Assembly: GCF_003581645.1 (NCBI RefSeq)
Contig: NZ_QXFK01000004.1
Location: 31,046 to 95,045 of the forward strand
Origin: Pelagerythrobacter aerophilus
Lineage (GTDB): Bacteria; Pseudomonadota; Alphaproteobacteria; Sphingomonadales; Sphingomonadaceae
Direction of reading: 5' to 3'
DNA: 64,000 bases
The notes under the pieces are model-generated. The model saw only the letters and a program-made list of their open reading frames with translations. It was not told the DNA's origin and did not search any database. Positions 55,484 to 64,000 of this stretch are shown one piece after another. Both the position numbers and the translations under genes were made by a program. The number at the start of each line of letters is the position of its first letter. Position 1 is the stretch's first letter.

Positions 55484-55882
55484 CTAGGCCGGGCAGCGGC
55501 TGTCCCGTTCGGGCGGCGCGCTGGTGCGAGTCTTCCACGAACCGTCCGGAGCCTGATACTTTTCACCCGGCTCGGTCCGCGCGATCGCGATGCACCCGGC
55601 GGTCAGCGCGTACTCCTCGAGCGTGGCGTTGGCGGTCTGCGCCTTCTGGGCATAGACCGCGCGCCGCTTGATGTTGATGTCGTTGACCATGCGCTGCAGT
55701 TCGGGCGTGGACGCACCGACGATGCCGAGATAGCCGTCCATCTTCTCGCCCACCTTGCCACTTGCGCGCGCGGCCTCGTAGGCCGGATCACGCTGCGCAT
55801 AGGCAGTCCCAGCGAGCCCGCCCGCGGCAAGCGCGAAGCCGGCGGCGGCGAGCGCCATCTTGCGAACGAATTTCCTGTTCAT
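55484..55882 (-). CDS. ydbL: YdbL-like periplasmic protein (DUF1318)
   Basis: 132 residues from the ATG at 55882, chosen for its AAGGGA six bases upstream; an ATG at 55909 overlaps the ynbE stop. Signal peptide ALAAAGFALAAGGLAGTAYA, then DPAYEAARASGKVGEKMDGY, and VNDINIKRRAVYAQKAQTAN. In E. coli YdbL modulates the YdbH-YnbE lipid-transport bridge. Confidence 0.88.
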   Translation of the reverse strand: MNRKFVRKMALAAAGFALAAGGLAGTAYAQRDPAYEAARASGKVGEKMDGYLGIVGASTPELQRMVNDINIKRRAVYAQKAQTANATLEEYALTAGCIAIARTEPGEKYQAPDGSWKTRTSAPPERDSRCPA

Positions 55883-55908
55883 GCCAAATCCCTTCACAAC
55901 GCTCTTCA

Positions 55909-56169
55909 TCAGAAGATGTCCGCGTTTTCCTCGATCGTGTTGCCCGCGTCTTCTGCGAGCCTGTAGATCACTTCCTGCCGAATATTGATGTTGAGCTCGA
56001 TGACGATCGGCTTGTCGGGCGCCTCCACGGAAATGCACCCTGCCAGCGTCAACAAGCTCGCCACCACCAGCGGCAACGAACGGATCGCCCGCTTTCGCGC
56101 TGTCGCATTCCCCTGCATGGCCAGGGTTCTCGCAGCCGCACGGCGGGCAGTCAATTCGGCTGACGTCAT
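55909..56169 (-). CDS. ynbE: YnbE-like lipoprotein
   Basis: 86 residues. Membrane/lipobox segment LPLVVASLLTLAGCISVEAP (Cys near residue 45), then IVIELNINIRQEVIYRLAED, a YnbE signature. Annotated start at 56169 gives a long N-terminus; a shorter start (ATG at 56115) is possible. Partner of YdbH in the outer membrane. Confidence 0.88.
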   Translation of the reverse strand: MTSAELTARRAAARTLAMQGNATARKRAIRSLPLVVASLLTLAGCISVEAPDKPIVIELNINIRQEVIYRLAEDAGNTIEENADIF

Positions 56170-59100
56170 GGCATGGTCTCGCTTTCGTGGGTCTGAACGG
56201 GCGGTTCGTCGGGGATCAAGTCTTCGGGCCTGATCGCTTCCGGCGGCGGGCGAACTTGTGGTTGCAGGCGCGTGCCGTCGTCGGAAAGCAGGCCCAGCTC
56301 GCGCGGATCGCGCACGAAGGCGGGATCGTAGAGCGAGCGCAGGTTGGTGAGGAGCTGCGCGAACGCCGCGCGGATGTTGATCCTGAACTCGAGCGGCAGC
56401 CCGGCAATCTGGCGGGTGACGAAGTTCTCGCTCGCGCCCTCGCCCTGGCTCACCCCTTCGAAGCGCACTTCGGTGATGATCTCGCCCGACAGGTTGCCGT
56501 TCATGTCGATCGTCATCCGGCGGTAGTCGAGCGAGCGCAGGGCGTCGAAGGCATAGTTGGCGATCGGCGACAGATCCTCGTAAGTCAGCTCGCCGACATA
56601 GGACAGGTTTCCGCCCGGCGGACGCGAGATCAGGCGGCCGCCCTGGATCCTGCCGTTGCCCTCCGCATCGAACACGATCGGTACTTCGCCGTCGAACGTG
56701 CCGGTGGCGCTGATATTGCCGAGCTCGAGCTGCTGGATGAACGTCGCCGCATCCAGCCCTGTGATCTCGAAGATGTAGGACCGCTGCTCGCTCGCGCCGA
56801 GGTTGAGGTCGACCGGGCGCAAGGTCAGCGTGCCGCCCATGAAGGGCCAGGTGCCGCCCGCGACCGAGAGGAACTGTCCCTCGCGCAAAGCGAACTCGAC
56901 TTCGCCGTCCGTCACTTCGATGCCGGGATTGACCGAGCCGACGCGCAGCGTCTGCCCGGGCGCGGTGGTGAGATTGATGAGATCGCTGAAGACGATCGTG
57001 CCCGACGCGCCGCGGACCGGACCGAATGCGGCGGCGAAGTCGAGGCTTTCGCTGGAGAATTGCCCGGAACTCGTCACGCCCTGCGCGTTCCAGTCGATCC
57101 GACCGGTGCCCGTCACCGTTCCGCGTGCATTGGCGATCACACCCAGCGCGAGCGGGCTCAACATGTCGGGCTGGAGCGATTCGTCGAGCACCAGGCCATT
57201 CACCGCGAGATCCGCATGGCCGGCGCCGCTCGACAGATCGTGGACGATCGCGACTTCGGTCACTTCGCGCTCGCTGGTCGGTTCGCGCAGAAGGGCGTCG
57301 GCGCGGATGACGTTGTTCTGCAGCGTCAGCGTGGCGCCGCGGGCCATCATCGGGTTAAAGCGATCGGCCTCGCTGCGGTCCTCCAGAACGAAGCTGCCCT
57401 GGTCGATCGCGAACACACCGCCCGCATAGCGCCAGTTGCCCGCGGTCTGCCGCAAGTCGAGCGGGACGGCGAACAGCTCGACGTCGGCATCGGCGAAAGT
57501 GCCGGAGATCTCGCTTCCGAGCGTCGCCTGGATGTCGCTCACGCGGAACCGGTTCGCCTCCCGGTCCGGCCCGAGCGCGACCACGACGTCGCGCACAGAG
57601 AGGTTGCCCGGATAGGCGAAGCCGACCGCGCCGGTGCGGAGCGCGATCGGCGTCCCCGCCAGCTCCCCGGCGAGATCGAGCGAAGGCGCGCCGGCGGCCA
57701 GGCGGAGCCCGCGGTCGCCGTAGGCCAGAATCGGTGCGCCACGCCGCGGGCACAGCGTCAGCCCGCGCCGTTCGAGCGCCAGATTGGCCAGCTCGAGCCG
57801 GTCGAAGCGGAACTCGGTGCAATCGCGCCACAGCGCGAGCCCACCCGCGCTCGACCAAGCACCGTCCAGCGGCACGACGAGATTTTGCGCCGTCCCGCCC
57901 GGAAGCGCGCCGGTGGCGATCGCGCTGCCGGAGAAGCCGAGCGCTCCACCCGGTCCCTGCGCCAGCACGAGCTCCGGAATCGCAAGACGCGAATCGCCCG
58001 CGGCATATTCGGCCATCTGCAGCCGCAGGACGGCGTCGCGCCCGGGAAGCCGCTCCATTCGCCCGACGATCTGCGGCAATCCCTCGCCGCCGGTGCTGAA
58101 GTTCCCGGTGAGGCGCGATGCGCCCTCTGCCGGACTGCTGAAGTGAACCCGCGAAAGCGCCAGCAGCGTCGCGCCGCTGCCGCCGCGCAAGGTCGCATTG
58201 GGGACGACGAGCGACAGCGCCTCGTCATCCTTGCGCAACCGCAGGTTGCCGGCGAGCCGGCTGCTCCGTGCCTCCCGCTGGAGAGCGCCGGCAAAGCGTT
58301 CGAGCAGCGGCGCGAGCAGCGTATCGCGTCCGGCCTGCGCCAGACCGCTGAGCTGGCCGGCGAACCCATCGCCCATGCGCAGCCCGTTGCCTTCGATCTC
58401 CGCATCCGTCTCCGCCTGTTCGAAAGCACCACGGGCGCGCAGGAGGCCCTTGGCGGTGAGCACTGCGAACCGCGCCTGCGGATGCGCCACGCCGCGCCCG
58501 ACCAGCGAATAGCGCGTCGTCAGCCGGTCATCTCGCCAGGTCGCGCGCAGGGTGCCGTTGATGCCGTCCGCTGAAAGGCTGGACAGCGCGGACCGCCCGC
58601 TCGCGAGCTTGGCCGTTCCTTCGTAGCCGGCGAGATCGGCATCGGCGGTGGCATCGAGCTCCACCCAGGCGTTGGCCAGCCGCAGACCGCTCTCTGGGCA
58701 GGCGAGTGCCCCCAGCCGGACGGGGCCCGCGAACCGCGGCTCGCCGGCGCGTGTCGTGACCCGGCCATAGAGAGTCGCGCCGCGCGCAGCGCATCCGGCG
58801 CCGGCGAGCCGGGGTGCGGTCGCGGCCACCACGCCCGCAAAGCCGCTCTCCAGTTTGCCGACCCCCTCGGCCTTGATCCCGACCGGCCCGAAATCCGTTT
58901 CCAGCAGCGCGCGCCCGTCGACGAGCTTCAAATCGAGATCGGGCAGTCCCGGCGGCTCGCCCGTGTCGCGGAACAGCACGCGATCGAGGCTTCCGAAGCT
59001 GAGTTCGCCCTCGCGCAGCCGGCCGAACAGGCGCGGCCGCTCCAAGACGACGCGGCCGATGGTCGGGGTTCCGAAGCCATAGCGCATGTTCACGGTCACG

Positions 59101-59390
59101 CGCTCGATCGTCAGGTCGGGCAACAGCGGATCGCCGATCACCACGTTGCGGAGCACCTGCTGTTCCGGCCCGATGCTCTCGATCTGGTACTCGGCGGTGA
59201 GATCGTAGTCCTCGAGCATTCCGGCGATGACGTCGTCTGCGATCCGCTCGCGCGAGAGCCACGCCGCAGCAAGCGCCGCCGCGACCAGCATCAGAAGCGC
59301 GAGAGCGGCGCGCCAGCGCCACCTCATCGTGCGCCGGCGCGGCGCTTCGGCCTCGACCTCGTCGGTGTTGTCGTCTTCGGCCAGCGCCAT
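56166..59390 (-). CDS. ydbH: YdbH-like AsmA/TamB-type intermembrane lipid transporter
   Basis: About 1074 residues from the ATG at 59390. One N-terminal membrane helix (AALALLMLVAAALAAAWLSR), then a very long beta-rich periplasmic part (IESIGPEQQVLRNVVIGDPL, TIERVTVNMRYGFGTPTIG) with the YdbH C-terminal domain (TLTLRPVDLNLGASEQRSYI, MTIDMNGNLSGEIITEVRFE, GVSQGEGASENFVTRQIAGL). Acts as a phospholipid bridge between membranes with TamB and YhdP in E. coli. Stop overlaps ynbE. Confidence 0.92.
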   Translation of the reverse strand: MALAEDDNTDEVEAEAPRRRTMRWRWRAALALLMLVAAALAAAWLSRERIADDVIAGMLEDYDLTAEYQIESIGPEQQVLRNVVIGDPLLPDLTIERVTVNMRYGFGTPTIGRVVLERPRLFGRLREGELSFGSLDRVLFRDTGEPPGLPDLDLKLVDGRALLETDFGPVGIKAEGVGKLESGFAGVVAATAPRLAGAGCAARGATLYGRVTTRAGEPRFAGPVRLGALACPESGLRLANAWVELDATADADLAGYEGTAKLASGRSALSSLSADGINGTLRATWRDDRLTTRYSLVGRGVAHPQARFAVLTAKGLLRARGAFEQAETDAEIEGNGLRMGDGFAGQLSGLAQAGRDTLLAPLLERFAGALQREARSSRLAGNLRLRKDDEALSLVVPNATLRGGSGATLLALSRVHFSSPAEGASRLTGNFSTGGEGLPQIVGRMERLPGRDAVLRLQMAEYAAGDSRLAIPELVLAQGPGGALGFSGSAIATGALPGGTAQNLVVPLDGAWSSAGGLALWRDCTEFRFDRLELANLALERRGLTLCPRRGAPILAYGDRGLRLAAGAPSLDLAGELAGTPIALRTGAVGFAYPGNLSVRDVVVALGPDREANRFRVSDIQATLGSEISGTFADADVELFAVPLDLRQTAGNWRYAGGVFAIDQGSFVLEDRSEADRFNPMMARGATLTLQNNVIRADALLREPTSEREVTEVAIVHDLSSGAGHADLAVNGLVLDESLQPDMLSPLALGVIANARGTVTGTGRIDWNAQGVTSSGQFSSESLDFAAAFGPVRGASGTIVFSDLINLTTAPGQTLRVGSVNPGIEVTDGEVEFALREGQFLSVAGGTWPFMGGTLTLRPVDLNLGASEQRSYIFEITGLDAATFIQQLELGNISATGTFDGEVPIVFDAEGNGRIQGGRLISRPPGGNLSYVGELTYEDLSPIANYAFDALRSLDYRRMTIDMNGNLSGEIITEVRFEGVSQGEGASENFVTRQIAGLPLEFRINIRAAFAQLLTNLRSLYDPAFVRDPRELGLLSDDGTRLQPQVRPPPEAIRPEDLIPDEPPVQTHESETMP

Positions 59391-59457
59391 CCCCTCACAC
59401 TTGCGCGTATCGCCCCGCAAAGGCAATGCATCCTCGAACGCGACGACGGGGGGAAAG

Positions 59458-60168
59458 TTGCCGCAGGGGGGCGAAAATCTGAACGAGGCTACCGCTTCGC
59501 ACGCCGGGGCCGGCCATCGCGCGCGGCTGCGGCAACGCCTGCTGACAGGTGGCGCGGAGGCGCTGGCAGACTACGAAGTGCTGGAATTCCTGCTCTTCGC
59601 GGCCAATCCGCGCGGCGACACCAAGCCACTCGCCAAGGCGCTGCTCGCCCGCTTCGGATCCTTGCCCGCCGTGCTCAACGCCGAGCCGGGCGCGCTTCGC
59701 CAGGTCAAGGGCATGGGCGAGGCCGGCACAGCCACGCTCAAGGCGGTCGCGCTCGCGGCGCGGCGCATGGCGCGCGGCGAGGTGGCGCAAAAGCCGGTGC
59801 TGGGAAGCTGGCAGGCGCTGCTCGACTACCTGACGATCGACATGGCGCACCTCACGGTCGAGCGCGTCCGCGTGCTCTACCTCGACACGCGCAACCGGCT
59901 CATCGTGGACCACCATGTCGGCGACGGCTCGATCGACGAAGCGGCGATCCATCCGCGCGAGGTGGTGAAGAAGGCGCTCGACGTCGGCGCCAGCGCGATG
60001 ATCCTTGTCCACAACCACCCGAGCGGCAATCCCGAGCCGAGCCGCGCCGACATCCGTATCACGCAGCGTATCGCGGAAGCCGGCAGATTGCTCGGCATCG
60101 TCGTGCACGATCACGTGATCATCGGACGCGAGGGACATACGAGCCTGAAGGCGAAGGGGCTGATCTGA
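59458..60168 (+). CDS. radC: RadC family JAB-domain protein
   Basis: 236 residues from the TTG at 59458, which follows GGGGGGAAAG. HhH-like N-terminal region (LPAVLNAEPGALRQVKGMGE) and the MPN/JAB metal site: ILVHNHPSGNPEPSRADIRI (HNHPSG...D) and VVHDHVIIGREGHTSLKAKG. Despite its name, a role in DNA repair is unproven. Divergent from ydbH. Confidence 0.93.
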   Translation: MPQGGENLNEATASHAGAGHRARLRQRLLTGGAEALADYEVLEFLLFAANPRGDTKPLAKALLARFGSLPAVLNAEPGALRQVKGMGEAGTATLKAVALAARRMARGEVAQKPVLGSWQALLDYLTIDMAHLTVERVRVLYLDTRNRLIVDHHVGDGSIDEAAIHPREVVKKALDVGASAMILVHNHPSGNPEPSRADIRITQRIAEAGRLLGIVVHDHVIIGREGHTSLKAKGLI

Positions 60169-60193
60169 GAGCGCTTGCCGCGACGAGAGCGCC

Positions 60194-61417
60194 CTATTCC
60201 GAGAACGCGCCCTGGAAATCCAGTCCGCTCGGCTCCTGGAATATGCGCAGGCCGAACTCGGGCATGATGGCGAGCAGGTGATCGAAGATGTCGGCCTGGA
60301 TCGTCTCGTACTCGCCCCAGGCGGTCGTGTCGGTGAAGCAGTAGACTTCGAGCGGCAGGCCCTGCGCAGTCGGCTCCAGTTGGCGCACGAGCAAGGTCAT
60401 CGCCGGCGTGATCCTGGCGTGTGAGCGTAGATAGGCGACGACATAGGCGCGGAAGGTGCCCACGTTCGTAACCCGGCGCGCATTGACCGGCTCACGCGCG
60501 GCCTCGCCCAGCCCCGCATTCCATTCGCCGATCTCCCGCTCCTTGTCGGCGAGGTAGTCCTCGATCAGCTTGAAACGGCGAAGGCCGGCCTTCTCCTCGT
60601 CGCTGAGGAAGCGAATCGAGTTCTGATCGATGTTGATCGCCCGCTTGATCCGGCGCCCGCCCGATTCCGACATGCCGCGCCAGTTCTTGAAACTGTCAGA
60701 GATCAGCCGATGCGTGGGGATCGTGGTGATCGTCTTGTCGAAATTCTGCACCTTCACCGTGTGCAGAGCGATGTCGATCACGTCGCCGTCGGCATTGAGT
60801 TCGGGCATCTCGATCCAGTCGCCGACCCGCAGCATGTCGTTCGACGTAAGCTGCACCGAGGCGACGAGCGAGAGGATCGTGTCCTTGAACACCAGCAGCA
60901 GCACTGCGGCCATCGCGCCCAGGCCGGACAGCAGCAACAGCGGCGACTGCTCGATCAACGCGGCGACCATCAGGATCGCCGCGGCGGCGTACACCACGAT
61001 CTTGAGCACCTGGATATAGCCCTTGATCGGCCGGTTCGCGGAATCCGGGCGCCGATCGTAGAGATCCTTCACGAAGCTGAGCCCCGCGCTTATCGCCATC
61101 GCGATTATGAGAATGATCAGCGCGGCCGCAACGTTGGAGACGACTTCCTTGACCGCGTAGGGCAGATGCGGAACCAGCCTTATTCCATAGGATACGATGA
61201 GCGCCGGAACGATATTGGCGAGGTAGGCGACGACCTTGCCGGGATTCGGCCCGTCCTTCGGTAGCAACTTGGCCATCAGCAGGCGCAGAATGATCTGCTT
61301 GGCGACGAAGTTCGCCAGCCAGGCGAACGCCACCAGCACCCCGAGCCCGATCAGCGCTTCCGCGGCAGGGGCGAGGCCGGTGAGGCCGAAATCTTCGTAG
61401 GTCGGAAGGCTCATCAT
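60194..61417 (-). CDS. MscS-family mechanosensitive channel (YbdG-like)
   Basis: 407 residues. Several N-terminal membrane helices (ALIGLGVLVAFAWLANFVAK, NVAAALIILIIAMAISAGLS), the pore helix region LLLLSGLGAMAAVLLLVFKD, the beta domain VGDWIEMPELNADGDVIDIA, and a soluble C-terminal part with LPLEVYCFTDTTAWGEYETI. Length and the C-terminal domain fit the YbdG subclass. Convergent with radC. Confidence 0.9.
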   Translation of the reverse strand: MMSLPTYEDFGLTGLAPAAEALIGLGVLVAFAWLANFVAKQIILRLLMAKLLPKDGPNPGKVVAYLANIVPALIVSYGIRLVPHLPYAVKEVVSNVAAALIILIIAMAISAGLSFVKDLYDRRPDSANRPIKGYIQVLKIVVYAAAAILMVAALIEQSPLLLLSGLGAMAAVLLLVFKDTILSLVASVQLTSNDMLRVGDWIEMPELNADGDVIDIALHTVKVQNFDKTITTIPTHRLISDSFKNWRGMSESGGRRIKRAINIDQNSIRFLSDEEKAGLRRFKLIEDYLADKEREIGEWNAGLGEAAREPVNARRVTNVGTFRAYVVAYLRSHARITPAMTLLVRQLEPTAQGLPLEVYCFTDTTAWGEYETIQADIFDHLLAIMPEFGLRIFQEPSGLDFQGAFSE

Positions 61418-61527
61418 GGGCGTGTCTTGTCACCCGTCCGTGCGGGCGGCTCGTTCCTCTGTTCGCGATCGATGAAGGCCGCCTAGGTGCCTGTCGGGCA
61501 CTGCTCTGTCAATTCAAGCGAGTGCCC

Positions 61528-61896
61528 TTACCGCTTCTTCTTCGCGAGATTGAACGCCACCGCCTCCCGCACGAGCGCCTGCAAGGCCGGCTCGTCGATC
61601 ACGTCCCCTTCGAACAGGTCAATCGCTCGCCGGGTATTGCCTTCGAGGCTGGTATTGAACAGGCCTGCCGGATCGTCCAGCGCGGCGCCCTGTGCGAAGG
61701 TGAGCTTGACCTTGTCCTTGTAGGTTTCGCCCGTGCAGATGATGCCTTCCCGGCTCCAGGTCGGCACGCCGGCAGGGTTGGAGGGCTTGCGCCATTTGGC
61801 TTCCTCGACGATCTGGGGATCGGCTCCCATGATGATCTCGCGCGCTTTCGCGAGTCTCTCCCGCCGCCAGTCGCCCTGTTCGTTGTCCTGCGCCAA
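61528..61896 (-). CDS. DUF1801/YdhG-like protein
   Basis: 122 residues: RRERLAKAREIIMGADPQIV, EEAKWRKPSNPAGVPTWSRE, GIICTGETYKDKVKLTFAQG, then DEPALQALVREAVAFNLAKK. The KW(R)KP and VKLTF parts are typical of the small YdhG/DUF1801 fold. Function unknown. Followed in the same direction from another member of the family 13 bases upstream. Confidence 0.85.
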   Translation of the reverse strand: MAQDNEQGDWRRERLAKAREIIMGADPQIVEEAKWRKPSNPAGVPTWSREGIICTGETYKDKVKLTFAQGAALDDPAGLFNTSLEGNTRRAIDLFEGDVIDEPALQALVREAVAFNLAKKKR

Positions 61897-61909
61897 ACCG
61901 CGTCTCCTG

Positions 61910-62317
61910 CTACATCTTCTCGCCGGGCAGCTTCGCCGCCTGCTTCACCCACTCGGTGAACTGGTTGCCCGGCATTTCGCCTTCGTGAATGTGGTAATAG
62001 CGGACCTCCGGATACTTCGAAGTCTCCGGCGGCGGCGGTTCGAGCGAGCCGCCGCGGAAGAACGTGACCTTCACGTAGCGGTCGAAGCAATGGAACGAGG
62101 TGAACCAGCAGCCCTGTTCGGTCCCGTAGAACGGGCTGTTCCACTTGACCGCCTTCTCCACACCAGGGACCGCGCGGACGATCGCCGCATCCAGCGCTTC
62201 GCCCACTGCGTGCTTCCATCCCGGCATGGCGGCGATATAGGCCTGCACGGGCTCGTCGCCCTCGCCTTTGGGGATTTGCGGATTGCCCCCGGACAGCAGC
62301 TTGGGCTTGCGCGTCAT
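61910..62317 (-). CDS. DUF1801 family protein
   Basis: 135 residues from the ATG at 62317: MTRKPKLLSGGNPQIPKGEG, VQAYIAAMPGWKHAVGEALD, VEKAVKWNSPFYGTEQGCWF, then YVKVTFFRGGSLEPPPPETS. Same fold as the neighbour but not closely similar, so probably not a recent duplication. Start overlaps the stop of the small membrane protein gene (ATGA). Confidence 0.87.
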   Translation of the reverse strand: MTRKPKLLSGGNPQIPKGEGDEPVQAYIAAMPGWKHAVGEALDAAIVRAVPGVEKAVKWNSPFYGTEQGCWFTSFHCFDRYVKVTFFRGGSLEPPPPETSKYPEVRYYHIHEGEMPGNQFTEWVKQAAKLPGEKM

Positions 62318-62511
62318 GGCTGGGCGGGCCGCCGGTAATGGCGGATGAACATGTAAATACCTGTCAACATGAGGAAGAACAGGAACGGGAGCGGCGTGTA
62401 ATAGAGCCATTCCGGCGGCACGGCGAAGGCCTGGAAGGCAAATATGCCGACCACGATCAGAGTGAAGACCATTGATGTCCAGCGATGCAGTTGTCTGATC
62501 CGGGGGCTCAT
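62314..62511 (-). CDS. Small two-helix membrane protein
   Basis: 65 residues from the ATG at 62511 (TTG one codon upstream possible). Helices WTSMVFTLIVVGIFAFQAFA and PLPFLFFLMLTGIYMFIRHY. Positively charged ends. Overlaps both its neighbours by a few bases, so it was part of a compact operon with the SRPBCC gene. Function unknown. Confidence 0.75.
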   Translation of the reverse strand: MSPRIRQLHRWTSMVFTLIVVGIFAFQAFAVPPEWLYYTPLPFLFFLMLTGIYMFIRHYRRPAQP

Positions 62512-62616
62512 CAATCCATCCTTTCCAGCAGGTTATCGAGCGATTTGAGGAAACGCGGCCAGCCCGCCCGCGCACCGTGGTAAGCCATCTTGTCGTCGGG
62601 CCGGAAACCAGATGAG
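62511..62616 (-). pseudogene. SRPBCC (AHSA1-like) domain protein, C-terminal remnant cut by an insertion sequence
   Basis: The minus-strand frame ends DDKMAYHGARAGWPRFLKSL, DNLLERMD and a TGA at 62511, the typical end of SRPBCC/AHSA1 proteins. The frame is lost at the left end of the IS110-type element at about 62617. The missing N-terminal part would be beyond the right edge of the window. Confidence 0.75.
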
Positions 62617-62698
62617 GTGGATGGCTCCCGCTCACGGCATCTAGGTGCCAAGGTGTGAAGACCGTCAGGTATTCACGAGCAAAATGGGAGCCACCCAG

Positions 62699-63733
62699 AT
62701 GGATATTAGCACGATCGGTCTCGATTTGGCCAAGAACGTTTTCCAGGTTCACGGCGTAGATGCACAGGGCACGGCCGTTGTTCGCAAGGCATTGCGGCGC
62801 TCGCAGATGCTTCCCTTCTTCGAGAAGCTTCCGCCTTGCGTGGTTGGCATGGAGGCCTGCGGCACGTCGCATTACTGGGCTCGGGAGCTGATCAAGCTGG
62901 GCCATGAGGTTCGGCTGATGCCGCCGGCTTACGTCAAGCCCTACGTGAAGCGCGGCAAGACCGATGCTGCGGATGCGGAAGCAATCTGCGAGGCAGTGAC
63001 GCGCCCCACGATGCGCTTTGTGCCGGTGAAGTCAGCGGAGCAGCAGGCGGCGCTGTCGATGCACCGCACGCGGGATCTGTTCGTCAAGCAGCGCACGCAG
63101 CTAATCAACATGATGCGAGGGCTTTTGGCCGAGTTCGGCATCGACATCCCCCAAGGCATCAATCGAGCTTTGGAGAAGGCACGTGCGATCGTCGACGGGG
63201 AAGCGCCTGACGTGCCGTCCGATGCTCTTCGCATCGTTGAGCGGCTGTCGCAGCAAGCCCTCGATGTCCACGCCCAGGTACGGGAGATCGAACGTGATCT
63301 GATCGGGTGGCAGCGCAAGAGCGACGTTGCCACCCGCCTCATGACGATCCCGGGCATTGGCCCGATCGGAGCGACGGCACTCGCAGCGTCGGTCAGTGAT
63401 CCATCTCAGTTCCGCTCTGGCCGGCAGTTCGCGGCCTGGCTGGGGCTAACCCCGCTTCAGAAGTCCAGCGGCGGCAAAGAGCGGCTCGGCCGCATCTCGA
63501 AGATGGGCGACAGGTATCTTCGTAAGCTCCTGGTGGTCGGCATGACGGCAGTGGTGCGGAACGCGAAAAGAAAACCGGAGGCGGTCGATCCCAACGTTCT
63601 CGCCTTGCTGGCGCGCAAGCCCGCACGGGTGGTCACCGTGGCTTTGGCAAACAAAACAGCGAGAATCGTCTGGGCCATCATGACCCGCGGGGAAGTCTAT
63701 CGTGAGCGCCACGTGCCTGCGTTGGCGGCGTAG
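62699..63733 (+). CDS. IS110-family DEDD transposase
   Basis: 344 residues from the ATG at 62699. RuvC-like DEDD domain: STIGLDLAKNVFQVHGVDAQ (first Asp), CVVGMEACGTSHYWARELIK (Glu), RGKTDAADAEAICEAVTRPT (Asp pair). C-terminal transposase-20 domain: IPGIGPIGATALAASVSDPS, QFAAWLGLTPLQKSSGGKER, LGRISKMGDRYLRKLLVVGM, with the serine that acts as nucleophile. Appears intact and full length. Confidence 0.95.
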   Translation: MDISTIGLDLAKNVFQVHGVDAQGTAVVRKALRRSQMLPFFEKLPPCVVGMEACGTSHYWARELIKLGHEVRLMPPAYVKPYVKRGKTDAADAEAICEAVTRPTMRFVPVKSAEQQAALSMHRTRDLFVKQRTQLINMMRGLLAEFGIDIPQGINRALEKARAIVDGEAPDVPSDALRIVERLSQQALDVHAQVREIERDLIGWQRKSDVATRLMTIPGIGPIGATALAASVSDPSQFRSGRQFAAWLGLTPLQKSSGGKERLGRISKMGDRYLRKLLVVGMTAVVRNAKRKPEAVDPNVLALLARKPARVVTVALANKTARIVWAIMTRGEVYRERHVPALAA

Positions 63734-63982
63734 AGGCAAAACGGAATAGCGGCGAAAGCCACTTCAGGAGTTGTGAGAGCAAAGCGAGATGATGGCGAAC
63801 CGGTCAGACCGGGAACCGGGACAACCCAGCGAATGGCCGAGGCGATACAGCCTGTAAACCAGTTCGGGACCCAGTTCGCGGACACCATCAGGGCCAGCAG
63901 TCTACTTCATGGCTGCATCAACAGGCCGGACAGAAGTCTGCACCCGACCCAAGCGCCAGCACATCGCATTTGCCCTTGCAAC
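63734..63982 (+). ncRNA. Candidate bridge-RNA region of the IS110-type element
   Basis: About 250 gene-free bases between the transposase and the right inverted repeat. In IS1111-type elements a structured bridge RNA that pairs with target and donor is encoded on this side. Several local inverted repeats are visible (for example GGTCAGACC near 63803), but I did not fold the region or find the guide loops. Confidence 0.35.
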
Positions 63983-64000
63983 GCGGGAGCCATCCACAGA

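Larger units (their letters stand above)
62617..63997. mobile_element. IS110-family (IS1111 group) insertion sequence
   Basis: About 1.38 kb with perfect 15-bp inverted ends, GTGGATGGCTCCCGC at 62617-62631 and its inverted copy at 63983-63997. It encodes one transposase (62699-63733) and has about 250 non-coding bases after it. Inverted ends and a long downstream non-coding part fit the IS1111 group. The exact element tips, which in this group lie outside the repeats, are not resolved. Confidence 0.85.

Overview
The window is high-GC (roughly two thirds G+C) chromosomal DNA of an alphaproteobacterium, most likely a member of the Sphingomonadales and plausibly Erythrobacteraceae. The basis is the split b/b' F0 ATP synthase operon, a TIGR02300-type protein, AMP nucleosidase, a GGDEF-EAL-PilZ protein, FAD-type ferredoxin reductase and many M2-peptidase/amidohydrolase-type genes. 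The lineage call is inference; no 16S gene is present.

Layout. 1-5 kb: recN (cut by the window edge) and bamD, then proB divergent from proC-proA (proline synthesis). 4.96-9.2 kb: accessory zone with a chain of covarying hairpins, an orphan terminase-small-subunit-like gene, a frameshifted antitoxin, a gene-poor stretch and an AT-richer mini-island (HTH-ParA fusion ATPase plus partner, facing two small DNA-binding proteins that sit directly behind lepA). 9.2-25 kb: lepA, a c-di-GMP protein, ferredoxin-NADP reductase, D-aminoacylase, dnaN, fabG/fabD with a GxxExxY gene between them bounded by inverted repeats, a peptidoglycan-recycling pair (LD-carboxypeptidase and Mpl-like ligase) and amn. 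24.7-26 kb: rpsF-rpsR-rplI. 26-39 kb: DUF808 protein, YbjN protein, a beta-propeller lipoprotein/RimB/RimK operon, M2 peptidase, hydrolase and GFA genes, a MarR-EmrA-EmrB efflux operon, DUF4336 and HCCA isomerase genes, and asd.

39-49 kb: a ribosomal/translation region (ffh, rpsP, rimM, trmD, rplS) interrupted by a redox/LysR module, then tRNA-Ala, aroA, a small membrane protein gene, cmk. 49-52 kb: rpsA and gloB. 52-60 kb: flavodoxin-type reductase, the F0 operon atpI-atpB-atpE-b'-b, then ydbH-ynbE-ydbL (TamB-like lipid transport) divergent from radC. 60-64 kb: MscS-type channel, two DUF1801 genes, a small membrane protein and a SRPBCC gene truncated by an IS110/IS1111-type element that fills the right edge.

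The most interesting signals are: (i) the HTH-ParA mini-island; (ii) the 4965-5193 hairpin chain, whose two arms keep the loops but change both sides of the stems; (iii) the GxxExxY gene with 33-bp inverted ends; (iv) about 100-bp double-hairpin palindromic elements read in frame inside or at the ends of trmD, rimM, aroA and a CBU_0592-type gene, where they also supply the ribosome-binding site of the next gene; and (v) a hairpin that hides the Shine-Dalgarno sequence of the flavodoxin gene behind the atp operon. All statements rest on reading the sequence; no database search was run.
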